Under the pieces are notes generated by a model. That model ran no database searches, was not told the DNA's origin, and saw nothing but the letters and a program-made list of their open reading frames with translations. From Planctomyces sp. (GTDB taxonomy: Bacteria > Planctomycetota > Planctomycetia > Planctomycetales > Planctomycetaceae), in NCBI GenBank assembly GCA_005809115.1, contig SYLK01000809.1, positions 1 to 7,694 of the forward strand: 7,694 nucleotides of DNA. Reading direction: 5' to 3'. This document shows positions 1-7,192 of this stretch, in pieces. Both the position numbers and the translations under genes were made by a program. How positions within the stretch are numbered: the stretch's first letter is position 1; each line of letters opens with the position of its first letter.

Positions 1-1
1 A

Positions 2-370
2 GCTGCTCCCGATGCGGGTTCGGCACGGCTGCTCAGCGATGAAGACACTACAAAGCTGCTTCGCGGCACGGTCTGGAAGTATAAGGATTCTCAGGGAGCA
101 CTGGTGCTTTCACTTCAGGCCGACGGCCGATTCTCGACGGTTCGTGAAGCCACCGAAATGCGCCTGTTTCAGAAGGTTTTCGTCCAGGCACCAATTTCGA
201 GCGGCAGCTGGCGGATTCAGAAGGGAAAACTCTGGCTGCACATCAACACGTCAGTCGACCCCAGTCGGGTCGATGCAACGGTTCCGTTCACCCTCCGTGT
301 TGTGACGGACAAGGACCTGATTTTTGTGGACTATGTTGGTCACGTTGGCCAGGCAGTTCGTGTCAGGTAA
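2..370 (+). CDS. 3' end of a lipocalin-like secreted or envelope protein (partial)
   Basis: The reading frame is open from the first complete codon (position 2) to TAA at 368-370, giving 122 C-terminal residues; the start lies outside the window. The visible part is rich in predicted beta strands and has a repeated pattern of Trp followed by polar and hydrophobic residues (GTVWKYKD, LQADGRFSTV, SGSWRIQKGKLWL, TLRVVTDKDLIFVDY). The 'DGRF ... G-x-W-x-I-x-K-G-x-L-x-L' pattern resembles lipocalin-like or TIGR03067-type small beta-barrel proteins that are common in planctomycetes; this is resemblance only. An internal GTG at 104 is in frame but is very unlikely to be the true start, because coding-like sequence continues upstream of it. 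No catalytic motif is visible. The gene converges on the minus-strand operon, so it is a separate transcription unit. Coding status is fairly certain; function is unknown. Confidence 0.75.
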   Translation, partial: AAPDAGSARLLSDEDTTKLLRGTVWKYKDSQGALVLSLQADGRFSTVREATEMRLFQKVFVQAPISSGSWRIQKGKLWLHINTSVDPSRVDATVPFTLRVVTDKDLIFVDYVGHVGQAVRVR

Positions 371-398
371 TCCGTTCGAACAGGACTGCCGTTTGCCT

Positions 399-413
399 CC
401 GGCACGCTGCCGG
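399..413 (+). terminator. GC-rich hairpin after the left-edge gene
   Basis: CCGGCA and TGCCGG form a perfect 6-bp stem around a CGC loop, starting 28 nt after the TAA of the upstream plus-strand gene. A T-T mismatch and one further C-G pair extend it slightly. No T-run follows, so this is not a canonical intrinsic terminator. It could be a U-tract-less terminator or an RNA 3'-end stabiliser. The structure is symmetric and could serve either strand. Confidence 0.3.
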
Positions 414-678
414 TGAGCAACCTGGGTTGAGTTCATCCAGTCCAGCGAATCCTGCAGAGTCGCGGAATCAACGTCCTTCCGGAGGTTGCTGAGCAATACA
501 CTGAGGTACTATCGGATTACCGGGGACAATCGTCGCTGAACTCCCGGCACATACCGAGCGCAAGAATGGCACACACCGGTTCACAGCCCAGCAGCATCGA
601 ATTCCGATCCGGCCTGGGTTCTGCGACCTGTCGAGGTGCGGACTGCAGAAAAATGATCAGCGTGCAGAACGATTGTCC

Positions 679-911
679 TCAGTCGTCCCGCCGCAGAAAC
701 TTTGCCGTGAATTCCATCACGATCGCCTGCAATCGCGTGTCCAGCAGGCCGAGAACTCGCCTGCGGACTGCCGGCCCAGCCCAGAGGTTCATTGACAGGT
801 CCGATATTCTGAAACGCCATCACCAGCGACTCGACCATCTCTCGTTTCCGCGTACCAATGATCGCCCTGGCCGTCGGCCAGCTGAGCCGCGGCGTTCGGG
901 CTCGCCAGCAT
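679..911 (-). pseudogene. Possible frame-shifted gene remnant, unknown family
   Basis: Reading the minus strand downstream of the PPC gene, three consecutive stretches look like protein but lie in different frames. From the ATG at 911 the first reads MLASPNAAAQLADGQGDHWY. The second, around 865-797, reads IIGTRKREMVESLVMAFQN. The third, 792-679, begins MNLWAGPAVRRRVLGLLDTR and ends EFTAKFLRRDD before a TGA. In the third stretch 29 of 37 codons end in G or C, whereas an alternative frame over roughly the same bases gives about half, so the bias favours real coding. Joined, the pieces would need frame changes near 850 and near 800-830. I do not recognise the family. It could be a decayed gene, an assembly-indel artefact, or chance in a GC-rich genome; the 792-679 stretch alone could also be a 37-residue small ORF, but no good ribosome binding site precedes it. 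Confidence 0.25.
867..881 (-). terminator. GC-rich hairpin downstream of the PPC gene
   Basis: CTGGCC-GTC-GGCCAG is a perfect 6-bp stem with a 3-nt loop, 85 nt beyond the stop codon of the minus-strand operon's last gene. No T tract follows on the minus strand. It is a candidate 3' end for the operon transcript, but it also lies inside the possible remnant gene, so it may have no function. Confidence 0.22.
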
Positions 912-966
912 CACGCGAGGACGTTACACAATGCCACATTTTCGTCATCCACCGGGTCAGGTCCCG

Positions 967-3198
967 CTATTCGGCGCTGACGGTCAGCAGCACCGGATTT
1001 GACGCGTAGTTGGTCATGATCGAATACGTAATCGGGACCCGGGCCAGCACCGCGATCGGAAGGCGATCCACACACAGCGCGTCGGGACTCGCCTCCAGGA
1101 TGACAGTGGCTTCCAGTTCTGAACCGGTCAGCTTCGTCGTGCTGGCGGGCGACATCGTCACGCCGGGTGGCAGCTGCTCGCCATATTTTCTGGAATGAAA
1201 CGAAAATGCCAGGTCCAGCAGTACCTGGTCGGTGTACGCCGGGTTCCGCTCGATTCGAACACGAATCTCTGCCTTCTGGCCTCGCCGCAGTGTGAGTTCC
1301 GCCGGTTCTGCCGTGACGTTTGTCACATCCAGCGGCTGAGTTACGGCCAGCAGCTGCGTCCGAATCGGGGCGCGCGAGAACGCACTGGCACCGGCGCGAC
1401 GGAGTTCGCAGGTGACATGCGCTTCCCGAACTGCCTCCAGCGGCAGGCCGCCCGGTCGCGGAAGTGTCGCACGTCCGGTGACGCGAACCAGCGCGGCATT
1501 CACCGGCGCATCCGGAGCTGCAGTGAAAATCAGGCTGCACGCACTCATGCCGGAAGGAATCGTGACCGGCGTAAACGATACTCCCTGCGGCAGTCCCTCC
1601 ACCTCCATCTTCACGGGTCCGTCAAACCCGTTCAGTCGTCTGAGACTGACAAACCAGATTGCCTGTCCGCCGGGTGCGAGCATTCCGTAGTAGTACTCGC
1701 CGTGAATTTCGAAATCGGGACCGCTCTGTTCCGCCGTCAGGTGATAGACGAAATGCTCGCCACTGCGACCATTCAGATCTCGCACACTCAGCGTATACTG
1801 CCCGTCGGCAGGTGCCTGAAAATTCAGCGTGGCATCCTTCGTGTAGTACCCGTCGTCGCTGACAGTCAGAGATTTTCCCGTGCCATCGTAAACAGCGAGC
1901 ACGCTGTCGACGGCGAACCCGCGCTGCTGTGACTGGACTTCGAAACGGTACCAGCAGTCGTGCTTCCCCTCGAACAGATAGCGATGAACCTGATTCGGTG
2001 CCATCAGACGCCCCGTGATACCTCCAGGGACGGCCATCGGGACAGCCTCTCCCGACCCGCGATCATCGACAATCCCCACGCTTTCCGGGTAAGGACTGAC
2101 GCGGAGCCACACGGGATTCAGCGGTCGTCCCGCTGAGAATGCTCGTACAACCTGCCACCCCGGAGTAACACCGGGCGCATGTTCCGGAAAAAACGCTCCG
2201 CCGCCCGGAATCGTTTCGGAGGCGGCAGCCGTGCCGGAGGCGGCAGCCGTGCCGGAGGCGGCAGCCGTGCCGGAGGCGGCAACATTACCAGTGGCGGCAG
2301 CAGCAGTCGCGGGAAACGAGAGTACCGGTTCGATCGCTGCGGACTTCCCCTGCTGCACGCCCATCGGGATCGTTCCCAGTGCAACCGGATCCTGTGACAG
2401 CTCGACACAGTACACGTAGCGGGGGTCACCGGCATAACGGGTATCCCGCACCTGCAGCACATAGTCGCCGCTTGTCGGCAGGCGGCAGTGCAGCAGTGAA
2501 TCACCACCGAAATGATTGTCGTTCAGCGACACCAGCTTTCCGTCAGGCCCCAGCAGCGTCAGCATCGCGTCCATCAGGTGGATCTTCGGATAGCGGACGG
2601 CCATACAATGGATGGCGCACGTAACACGCTGAGCATAGATCTGGCACACCAGGTCCTGCCCCGCTTCCCCGCGAATTCGGAAACAGTCGACATCCTCGAA
2701 TCGGTCAATCATGCCACAGACTGCGACCGGAAGGGCAACCGCCTGAGCGCCTGCCGGCTGGTCATTGTCTGATCCATCTTCCACGGCAATCGGATAATCG
2801 GTAATCAGCAGGTGGCCGACGCTGGACACCGACTGGACTGTCGCGATGCGAAACTCGTGGACGCCAGGAAGCTGACTCTCCGGCACACTGACCCTGAAGT
2901 GGAAGGCCGTGCCGAGATCCAGCTCTGCCGGGTCTTTCCAGACATCCGGTGCGTCGGTGGATTCGGCAAACTCCATCTGCGGACCAGGCGGCGAGAAAAA
3001 CGCGGAGTGCGAGCCGTTCAGTGTGAAGTGCGATGAAACTTCCACCGTCGCCGCGGTACCGCGCTGAACGGCGATCGGGTGCGTCCGGGTGAGCTGTCGA
3101 AAACTGATCTTCGACTCGGCGACAGCGACCTGCGTCCAGACCACGGCATGCAGCACCAGCACCAGCGAGACACAGCAGGTGCATCTGAGATTCATCAC
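967..3198 (-). CDS. Secreted protein with two pre-peptidase C-terminal (PPC) domains and Ig-like C-terminus
   Basis: 743 residues. Residues 1-27 form a Sec signal peptide (hydrophobic core VSLVLVLHAVV, probable cleavage after AVA). A first PPC domain spans about 145-270 (starting NDQPAGAQAV, with VQVRD-type end motif YVLQVRDTRYAGDPRY). A low-complexity Ala/Ser/Gly/Thr linker with hexapeptide repeats lies at 306-327. A second PPC domain covers about 388-490 (ITGRLMAPNQVHRYLFE to YTLSVRDLNGRSGEHF). Two Ig-like beta-sandwich segments follow, at about 500-580 and 622-743. PPC domains are non-catalytic beta-sandwiches on exported proteins, and no protease or hydrolase motif is visible, so a binding or scaffolding role at the envelope is inferred. 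The first PPC domain is unusually Cys-rich: seven residues (161, 172, 185, 194, 198, 238, 264). It is the last gene of the operon; its GTG start at 3198 overlaps the upstream stop by 4 nt, and the ATG at 3195 is an equally good start. Confidence 0.88.
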   Translation of the reverse strand: MMNLRCTCCVSLVLVLHAVVWTQVAVAESKISFRQLTRTHPIAVQRGTAATVEVSSHFTLNGSHSAFFSPPGPQMEFAESTDAPDVWKDPAELDLGTAFHFRVSVPESQLPGVHEFRIATVQSVSSVGHLLITDYPIAVEDGSDNDQPAGAQAVALPVAVCGMIDRFEDVDCFRIRGEAGQDLVCQIYAQRVTCAIHCMAVRYPKIHLMDAMLTLLGPDGKLVSLNDNHFGGDSLLHCRLPTSGDYVLQVRDTRYAGDPRYVYCVELSQDPVALGTIPMGVQQGKSAAIEPVLSFPATAAAATGNVAASGTAAASGTAAASGTAAASETIPGGGAFFPEHAPGVTPGWQVVRAFSAGRPLNPVWLRVSPYPESVGIVDDRGSGEAVPMAVPGGITGRLMAPNQVHRYLFEGKHDCWYRFEVQSQQRGFAVDSVLAVYDGTGKSLTVSDDGYYTKDATLNFQAPADGQYTLSVRDLNGRSGEHFVYHLTAEQSGPDFEIHGEYYYGMLAPGGQAIWFVSLRRLNGFDGPVKMEVEGLPQGVSFTPVTIPSGMSACSLIFTAAPDAPVNAALVRVTGRATLPRPGGLPLEAVREAHVTCELRRAGASAFSRAPIRTQLLAVTQPLDVTNVTAEPAELTLRRGQKAEIRVRIERNPAYTDQVLLDLAFSFHSRKYGEQLPPGVTMSPASTTKLTGSELEATVILEASPDALCVDRLPIAVLARVPITYSIMTNYASNPVLLTVSAE
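2218..2281 (-). repeat. 18-bp in-frame tandem repeat, three perfect copies plus a partial fourth
   Basis: The unit ggaggcggcagccgtgcc (plus strand) occurs perfectly at 2218-2235, 2236-2253 and 2254-2271, and its first 10 bases recur at 2272-2281. On the coding strand it encodes repeats of Ala-Ala-Ser-Gly-Thr-Ala, forming a flexible linker between the two PPC domains. Because the unit is six codons, gain or loss of copies keeps the frame. Perfect identity between copies suggests recent expansion by replication slippage. Confidence 0.95.
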
Positions 3199-3209
3199 AT
3201 CAGTTCTCC
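3193..3209 (-). promoter_or_regulatory. Overlapping stop/start and internal Shine-Dalgarno coupling DUF1501 to PPC gene
   Basis: On the minus strand the DUF1501 gene ends ATG-TGA (3200-3195). The PPC gene can start at GTG 3198-3196 (4-nt overlap) or at ATG 3195-3193 (overlap of one base in TGATG). A GGAG at 3209-3206, inside the last DUF1501 codons, sits 7 nt before the GTG and 10 nt before the ATG. Both arrangements indicate translational coupling. I cannot decide between the two starts from sequence alone. Confidence 0.7.
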
Positions 3210-4550
3210 GATCGGGCTCCCCTCACACAGTCGCATCGGACGGCCGTTGCCCATGACATACGTGGTGTCCAGGGGAATGCCAAGCTTCGTGTAGATTGTG
3301 GCGGCGATGTCCCGCGGAAAATACTCGCTGCCGACACTGTGCCCTCCGGTTTCATCGGTGGCGCCCACGATGGTCCCGGCCGGAGTTCCGGCTCCCGCAA
3401 ACGCGGCGATCCCTGCCGACGACCAGTGATCTCGTCCCGCCGCCGGATTGATCGTGGGGGTGCGACCGAAATCCGTGAGCCAGACGACCAGTGTCCGCTC
3501 CAGCAGCCCGCGCTGTTTCAGGTCCAGCAGCAGGGTGGACAGCCCCCGATCAAACGGAGGCAGCAGCTGTCGCAGAATATTGAAATTGTCCCGGTGAGTA
3601 TCCCACTGGCCTCCCAGCTGCTCGTTTCCACACCCGACCGTCACGAAACGGGCGCCGGATTCGATCAGTCGCCTGGCCAGCAGACAGCTCTGACCGAACG
3701 TCGAGCGTCCGTACGCATCACGTACCTGCTCCTGCTCGCGACTCAGGTCAAATGCTTCATGTGTTTCCGGAGACGTGACGAGCCGGAACGCCTTTTCGTA
3801 ATACTGGTCCAGAACTTCCAGACCAGCCGGCTGCTGCGTGAGTTCCCGCTGAAAGCGATCCACCAGTTTCAGGGCATCCCGCCGCAGCTGGATGTCCTGC
3901 ATCCGCACTCCGTTCGGAAGTGACAGATCGCGGACACGAAATTCGGGGTTCTGAGGATCCGCATGAACTTCGAACGGGTTGTATCCCACACCCAGATACC
4001 CGGCCGTGCCTCCGAAAAATTGCCGATCGACGTCATTTCCCAGCTGAACGAATGGCGGCATCGTCGCTCGCCCACCACGCTCCCGAACCACCACGGAACC
4101 GAAACAGGGGTAGGTCACCGCGGGATTCATGGGCCAGCCGGACATCATCACGGCGTCAGCCGTCCCGTGGGCTCCATTCAGTGAATTGAGATTCCTGACG
4201 ACGGAAAACTGATCGGCGTGCCGCGCCAGCAGCGGAACCTGATCGGTGAACTGCACGCCTGGCAGTGCCGTACTGATGGCCGAGAATTCACCGCGGATCT
4301 CCGCCCGGGCAGAGGGCTTCGGGTCGAGCGTGTCGTGATGACTGGTGCCGCCCCGTGTCCAGATCAGAATGCAGTTGACATCCTCCCGACCTGACTGACC
4401 AGCCCAGGCGGCTGCCGCGATCCCCGAAAAATCCGGCACACTCATCCCCAGCCCGGCCAGCCCGCCGACCTGCAGCAGAAAATTACGCCGTCCTGATGCT
4501 CGTCGTCCTGCCGCACCTCGTTCTGGTTCCGTCGTGAAGAGCCTGAGCAT
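3195..4550 (-). CDS. DUF1501 family protein, Tat-exported
   Basis: 451 residues. The ATG at 4550 is chosen because a twin-arginine signal (RRASGRRNFLLQ, RR at 21-22, followed by a Gly/Ala/Leu-rich hydrophobic stretch) then lies at the N-terminus, as usual for the family; the frame remains open further upstream, but that part is unlike the family and overlaps the previous gene. A GGAAAG ribosome binding site precedes the ATG. Family motifs seen in order are ILIWTRGGTSHHDTLDPKP (62-79), WDTHRDNF (316-323), VVWLTDFGRTP (355-365), GRDHW (372-376) and the C-terminal NGRP. DUF1501 proteins are generally placed in the alkaline-phosphatase/sulfatase-like fold; the conserved Asp and His residues could bind metal, but no substrate is known to me. 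The usual 'GEFGRTP' motif reads TDFGRTP here. It is the middle gene of the operon, 28 nt after the DUF1549/DUF1553 stop and overlapping the PPC gene. Confidence 0.93.
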   Translation of the reverse strand: MLRLFTTEPERGAAGRRASGRRNFLLQVGGLAGLGMSVPDFSGIAAAAWAGQSGREDVNCILIWTRGGTSHHDTLDPKPSARAEIRGEFSAISTALPGVQFTDQVPLLARHADQFSVVRNLNSLNGAHGTADAVMMSGWPMNPAVTYPCFGSVVVRERGGRATMPPFVQLGNDVDRQFFGGTAGYLGVGYNPFEVHADPQNPEFRVRDLSLPNGVRMQDIQLRRDALKLVDRFQRELTQQPAGLEVLDQYYEKAFRLVTSPETHEAFDLSREQEQVRDAYGRSTFGQSCLLARRLIESGARFVTVGCGNEQLGGQWDTHRDNFNILRQLLPPFDRGLSTLLLDLKQRGLLERTLVVWLTDFGRTPTINPAAGRDHWSSAGIAAFAGAGTPAGTIVGATDETGGHSVGSEYFPRDIAATIYTKLGIPLDTTYVMGNGRPMRLCEGSPIGELM

Positions 4551-4570
4551 GTACGGTTCTTTCCATGTCT

Positions 4571-4586
4571 TCAGTGATTCAGTGAT
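4571..4586 (-). repeat. 8-bp tandem duplication at the DUF1553 stop codon
   Basis: TCAGTGAT occurs twice back to back (4571-4578 and 4579-4586). On the coding strand the duplication surrounds the TGA stop of the DUF1549/DUF1553 gene. Because each copy carries the same stop context, loss or gain of one copy would leave the encoded protein unchanged and only alter spacing to the DUF1501 gene. Confidence 0.9.
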
Positions 4587-7110
4587 TGAGCAGAAACTCG
4601 CGGCTGTTACACAGCGCCCACAGGACCGTTGCCAGACCGGCACGACGCTGATCTGCCCGCTGGATGATCGTCTGGCAGTCGCGTGATTCGTCCGGCGTGG
4701 GGGGCCGTGAAAACGTGACGAGGTACAACTCACGGATCGCAGCAGAATCCGTCGCGCCACGGGCGAGCAGGGAATCAATCCGCCCGGCCGGATCGCTCAG
4801 CTTTCTCTGGAGCAGGTCGCCGTTGGCCAGATGCAGCACCTGGGCCAGATTGGGCTGGGCCGTTCGTTCGCAGGCGCAGAAGGTCAACCGCTGCGGCCGG
4901 CCGAGCGTATCCAGAAAATACGACTCGAAGTTGGAATCCGGCAGATCGACAGCGCGAGTGCCGACAGGCATTCCCGGGAACTTTTCGTGCGTGCCGCTGG
5001 CAAAGTCGATCGCGTCCAGCAGCACTTCCGCGGACAGTCGCCGGGCATTGTAATGCGTACTGAATCGGACCTGTTCCAGATTCTCCGGGCGAGGCGTTGC
5101 GCTGCGCTGGTAGACGCGTGAATTCAGAATCAGCCGCAACAGTTGCCGCAGGTCATATTTCTGTTCGACGAACGTGGCGGCCAGGGCATCCAGCAGCTCC
5201 GGATTCGATGCCGGATTCGTGGAACGCAGATCGTCCACCGGGTCAACCAGCCCCACTCCCATCAGGTCGGCCCAGACGCGATTGACGTAACTGCGGGAGA
5301 AGCGGCCGCTGCCGGGAGCCAGTAACCAGTCCGCGAGGGACTCGCGCAGGTCCGTGACCACCCCGCCATCGGCATGCGCACCGTCACGCTGCGCGACAGT
5401 GACAGTGACAGGATCGCCCAGCAGTGGTCGCGGCGGGACGACTTCCCCGGTCCGCGGCAGCGTGATGGGTGCCGCCGGCTTCAGACTCACGACAGTGTCA
5501 AAGCCCAGTTCGCCAAAGGCACCGCTGGACTTGCTTTCCAGCCCCGTGAAAAAGGCCGCCAGACCATAGTAGTCTCGCTGACTGTAGACCTCGAACGGGT
5601 GATTGTGGCAGCGCGCACACTGGAGTCGAATGCCCAGACAAACCTGGGCCGTCGTCTCCGCGAGGTCCGTGGGCGACGCCACGCCCACGTCATCAGCCGC
5701 TGTGGGGGCGAAGGCGACATAATTTGCCGGTCCGTTCTCGTAGATCGACCCCTGAGCTGTCATCAGCTCGCGGGCAAGCTGATCCAGAGGCATGTTCGTC
5801 CGAAAAGCCTGCCTGAGCCAGTTGTGCAGTGCCCACATCCCGGTGTCACCCGTGGCCTTGCGATTGTTCCGCAGCAGGTCGCCGGATTTGAGCGCCCAGA
5901 ACGCACTGAATTCGGTGGCATAGGGATGCTGCGCAGGATCGCCGCCAGTGCCAAGAATCTCATCAACAAGGGCCTCCCGCTTCTGTTGGTCGCGCGATTC
6001 CAGAAAGGACTCGACCCGCTCCGCGGCAGGCAGCGTTCCAAGACAATCCAGGAACGCCCGCCGGATAAACTCGGCGTCAGTGCAGTCCCCCGAAGGCCGT
6101 AACCCCAGATCCTGCCACTGCCGCAGAACATGTGTATCAATGAAATTCGCCGGCTGGAAATCCACCAGCGGCATGTCAGAGGAGTATGGTGATATCACAT
6201 GCGCCACAGCAACCTGTCCACGATATCGGACCATGATCGCGGTCAGACCTCGCCCCGTCACCGTCAGCCGCCCGGCCGTCGTTACGGAAGCCACGCCCTC
6301 ATTGAGACTGTCATACTGAGAACGCTCAGTCACGTCGCGCACAGTGCCGTCGCGGTACTGTGCCGTGACACGGAGCTGCTGCAGCTGCCCCACATGATAA
6401 CGGCGCCGCGCCGGTGAAACCGTCAGGCCCGTGATCTCCGGCTCCGTCTCCCGCGGCCGCGCTGCGCCCTCACCAATCCATGTGTGCAGCACTTCCCAGG
6501 GATAGGAGTCACGCACAAGACGGCGACCACCACCGTGTCCGATCTGCAGCGCTGCCTTTCGCAGAATCAGACTGTCCGCCGCCCGCAGTGGTGAAACCCG
6601 CCGCTGACTCAGATCCCGGGCGATCGCCAGATAATCGCTCTCGGGATCGTTCCCGAACACGGACAATCGGAATCCCCCTTTGCCAAACTGCGATGCATGA
6701 CAGCTTCCCAGGTTACAGCCGGCCTTGCTGAGAATCGGTACGACGTGGTCCAGAAAACTGGCCGAACCGGAATCTCCGCCCATGACCACCCGCACGGCAA
6801 CCGTCCGAGTGTTCCCGCCCCAGTGAACCCTGATCGGTGCCGCTCCGGAAGAAAGCGGGATGACTCGGCCGGCGGCATCCACCCGGGCTACCTCGGAAGC
6901 CAGCGATAGATATTCTGCCTCGTGCGTCCGATCGATGTGCTCGTCCATCGCATCGCCGGAAGTCACCAGAATCTGCAGGCGCTCCAGCCGCCCCGTCAGA
7001 ACGAATTCCTCGGGTTCGACGACCAGGCCGGGACCATCGCCGCGAACGATCCCGGTGACACACAGGATTACTCCCGCCGAAAACATCAGCGATCTGACGC
7101 AGCGATTCAC
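4579..7110 (-). CDS. DUF1549/DUF1553 protein with Big_2 Ig-like domains and cytochrome-like motifs
   Basis: 843 residues. The GTG at 7110 is chosen as start: AAGG lies 9 nt upstream, and the N-terminus MNRCVRSLMFSAGVILCV forms a signal peptide ending near residue 24. Order of parts: Ig-like segment about 30-108; a Cys-containing segment with AGCNLGSCHAS (C132, C137, H138, a CxxxxCH spacing); Big_2 domain about 225-305; DUF1549 about 320-530, containing FIRRAFLDCLGTLP and QCARCHNHPFE (C498-x-x-C501-H502, the canonical haem c-type spacing); DUF1553 about 585-830, containing NRVWADLMGVGLVDPVDDLR, NPELLDALA, RRLSAEVLLDAI and a Cys-containing FCACER. These families are abundant in planctomycetes, often beside DUF1501 genes. 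Haem binding is plausible but not demonstrated, and there is no separate N-terminal cytochrome domain. First gene of the operon; function unknown. Confidence 0.93.
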   Translation of the reverse strand: MNRCVRSLMFSAGVILCVTGIVRGDGPGLVVEPEEFVLTGRLERLQILVTSGDAMDEHIDRTHEAEYLSLASEVARVDAAGRVIPLSSGAAPIRVHWGGNTRTVAVRVVMGGDSGSASFLDHVVPILSKAGCNLGSCHASQFGKGGFRLSVFGNDPESDYLAIARDLSQRRVSPLRAADSLILRKAALQIGHGGGRRLVRDSYPWEVLHTWIGEGAARPRETEPEITGLTVSPARRRYHVGQLQQLRVTAQYRDGTVRDVTERSQYDSLNEGVASVTTAGRLTVTGRGLTAIMVRYRGQVAVAHVISPYSSDMPLVDFQPANFIDTHVLRQWQDLGLRPSGDCTDAEFIRRAFLDCLGTLPAAERVESFLESRDQQKREALVDEILGTGGDPAQHPYATEFSAFWALKSGDLLRNNRKATGDTGMWALHNWLRQAFRTNMPLDQLARELMTAQGSIYENGPANYVAFAPTAADDVGVASPTDLAETTAQVCLGIRLQCARCHNHPFEVYSQRDYYGLAAFFTGLESKSSGAFGELGFDTVVSLKPAAPITLPRTGEVVPPRPLLGDPVTVTVAQRDGAHADGGVVTDLRESLADWLLAPGSGRFSRSYVNRVWADLMGVGLVDPVDDLRSTNPASNPELLDALAATFVEQKYDLRQLLRLILNSRVYQRSATPRPENLEQVRFSTHYNARRLSAEVLLDAIDFASGTHEKFPGMPVGTRAVDLPDSNFESYFLDTLGRPQRLTFCACERTAQPNLAQVLHLANGDLLQRKLSDPAGRIDSLLARGATDSAAIRELYLVTFSRPPTPDESRDCQTIIQRADQRRAGLATVLWALCNSREFLLNH

Positions 7111-7139
7111 GGTTCGAAGCCTTAGCTGTTCAGCGGGCG

Positions 7140-7163
7140 AAATCAGCGGTCAAAATCAGCGGT
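7140..7163. repeat. 11-bp direct repeat in the operon leader, 13-bp period
   Basis: AAATCAGCGGT occurs exactly at 7140-7150 and 7153-7163, separated by two bases. It lies between the predicted transcription start and the GTG start of the DUF1549/DUF1553 gene, about 30-55 nt before the start codon. It could be a regulator or RNA-binding site, or a slippage duplication. Confidence 0.9.
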
Positions 7164-7192
7164 TCCGGAAAATGTCGGATCCTCCCGTCTGA

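Larger units (their letters stand above)
371..966. other. Convergent intergenic region, about 600 bases
   Basis: This gap lies between two convergent genes, so it should hold 3' untranslated regions and termination signals rather than promoters. Seen in it are a GC hairpin just after the plus-strand gene (399-413), a short odd-centred palindrome TTGCTGAGCAA (486-496), a second GC hairpin (867-881) and minus-strand coding-like segments (679-911), the last two entered separately. Neither hairpin is followed by a T tract. I see no tRNA, no insertion-sequence ends and no CRISPR-type repeats. The stretch from about 415 to 678 shows nothing else I can defend. Confidence 0.6.

Noticed and set aside
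251..496. Minus-strand frame of 81 codons over the end of the left-edge gene
   Set aside because: It starts at a TTG without a visible ribosome binding site and lies opposite a better supported gene.
524..678. 10-bp inverted repeat GGACAATCGT (524-533) and ACGATTGTCC (669-678), possible mobile-element ends
   Set aside because: The arms are short and 135 bp apart, they do not extend with mismatches, there is no flanking target duplication and no transposase; chance is a fair explanation.
566..1009. Plus-strand open frame (147 codons) in the convergent gap
   Set aside because: It runs antisense into the 3' end of the PPC gene and has low-complexity Arg/Ser-rich translation without motifs.
1195..1932. 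Long plus-strand open frame (245 codons) inside the PPC gene
   Set aside because: It is antisense to a gene with clear domains and a signal peptide; its translation is rich in Arg, Ser and Cys with no recognisable motif, as expected from the reverse strand of GC-rich coding DNA.
2179..2397. Gly/Arg/Ser-rich plus-strand frame across the 18-bp repeats
   Set aside because: It is the antisense reading of the repeat linker, and its repetitiveness comes only from the DNA repeat.
4551..4778. 76-codon N-terminal extension of the DUF1501 gene to a start at 4778
   Set aside because: The extension overlaps the end of the DUF1549/DUF1553 gene by 200 bases, is compositionally unlike the family, and would bury the twin-arginine signal inside the protein.
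5374..6102. Plus-strand open frame (242 codons) antisense to the DUF1549/DUF1553 gene
   Set aside because: The opposite strand carries clear family motifs over the whole stretch, and this translation looks like non-coding antisense.
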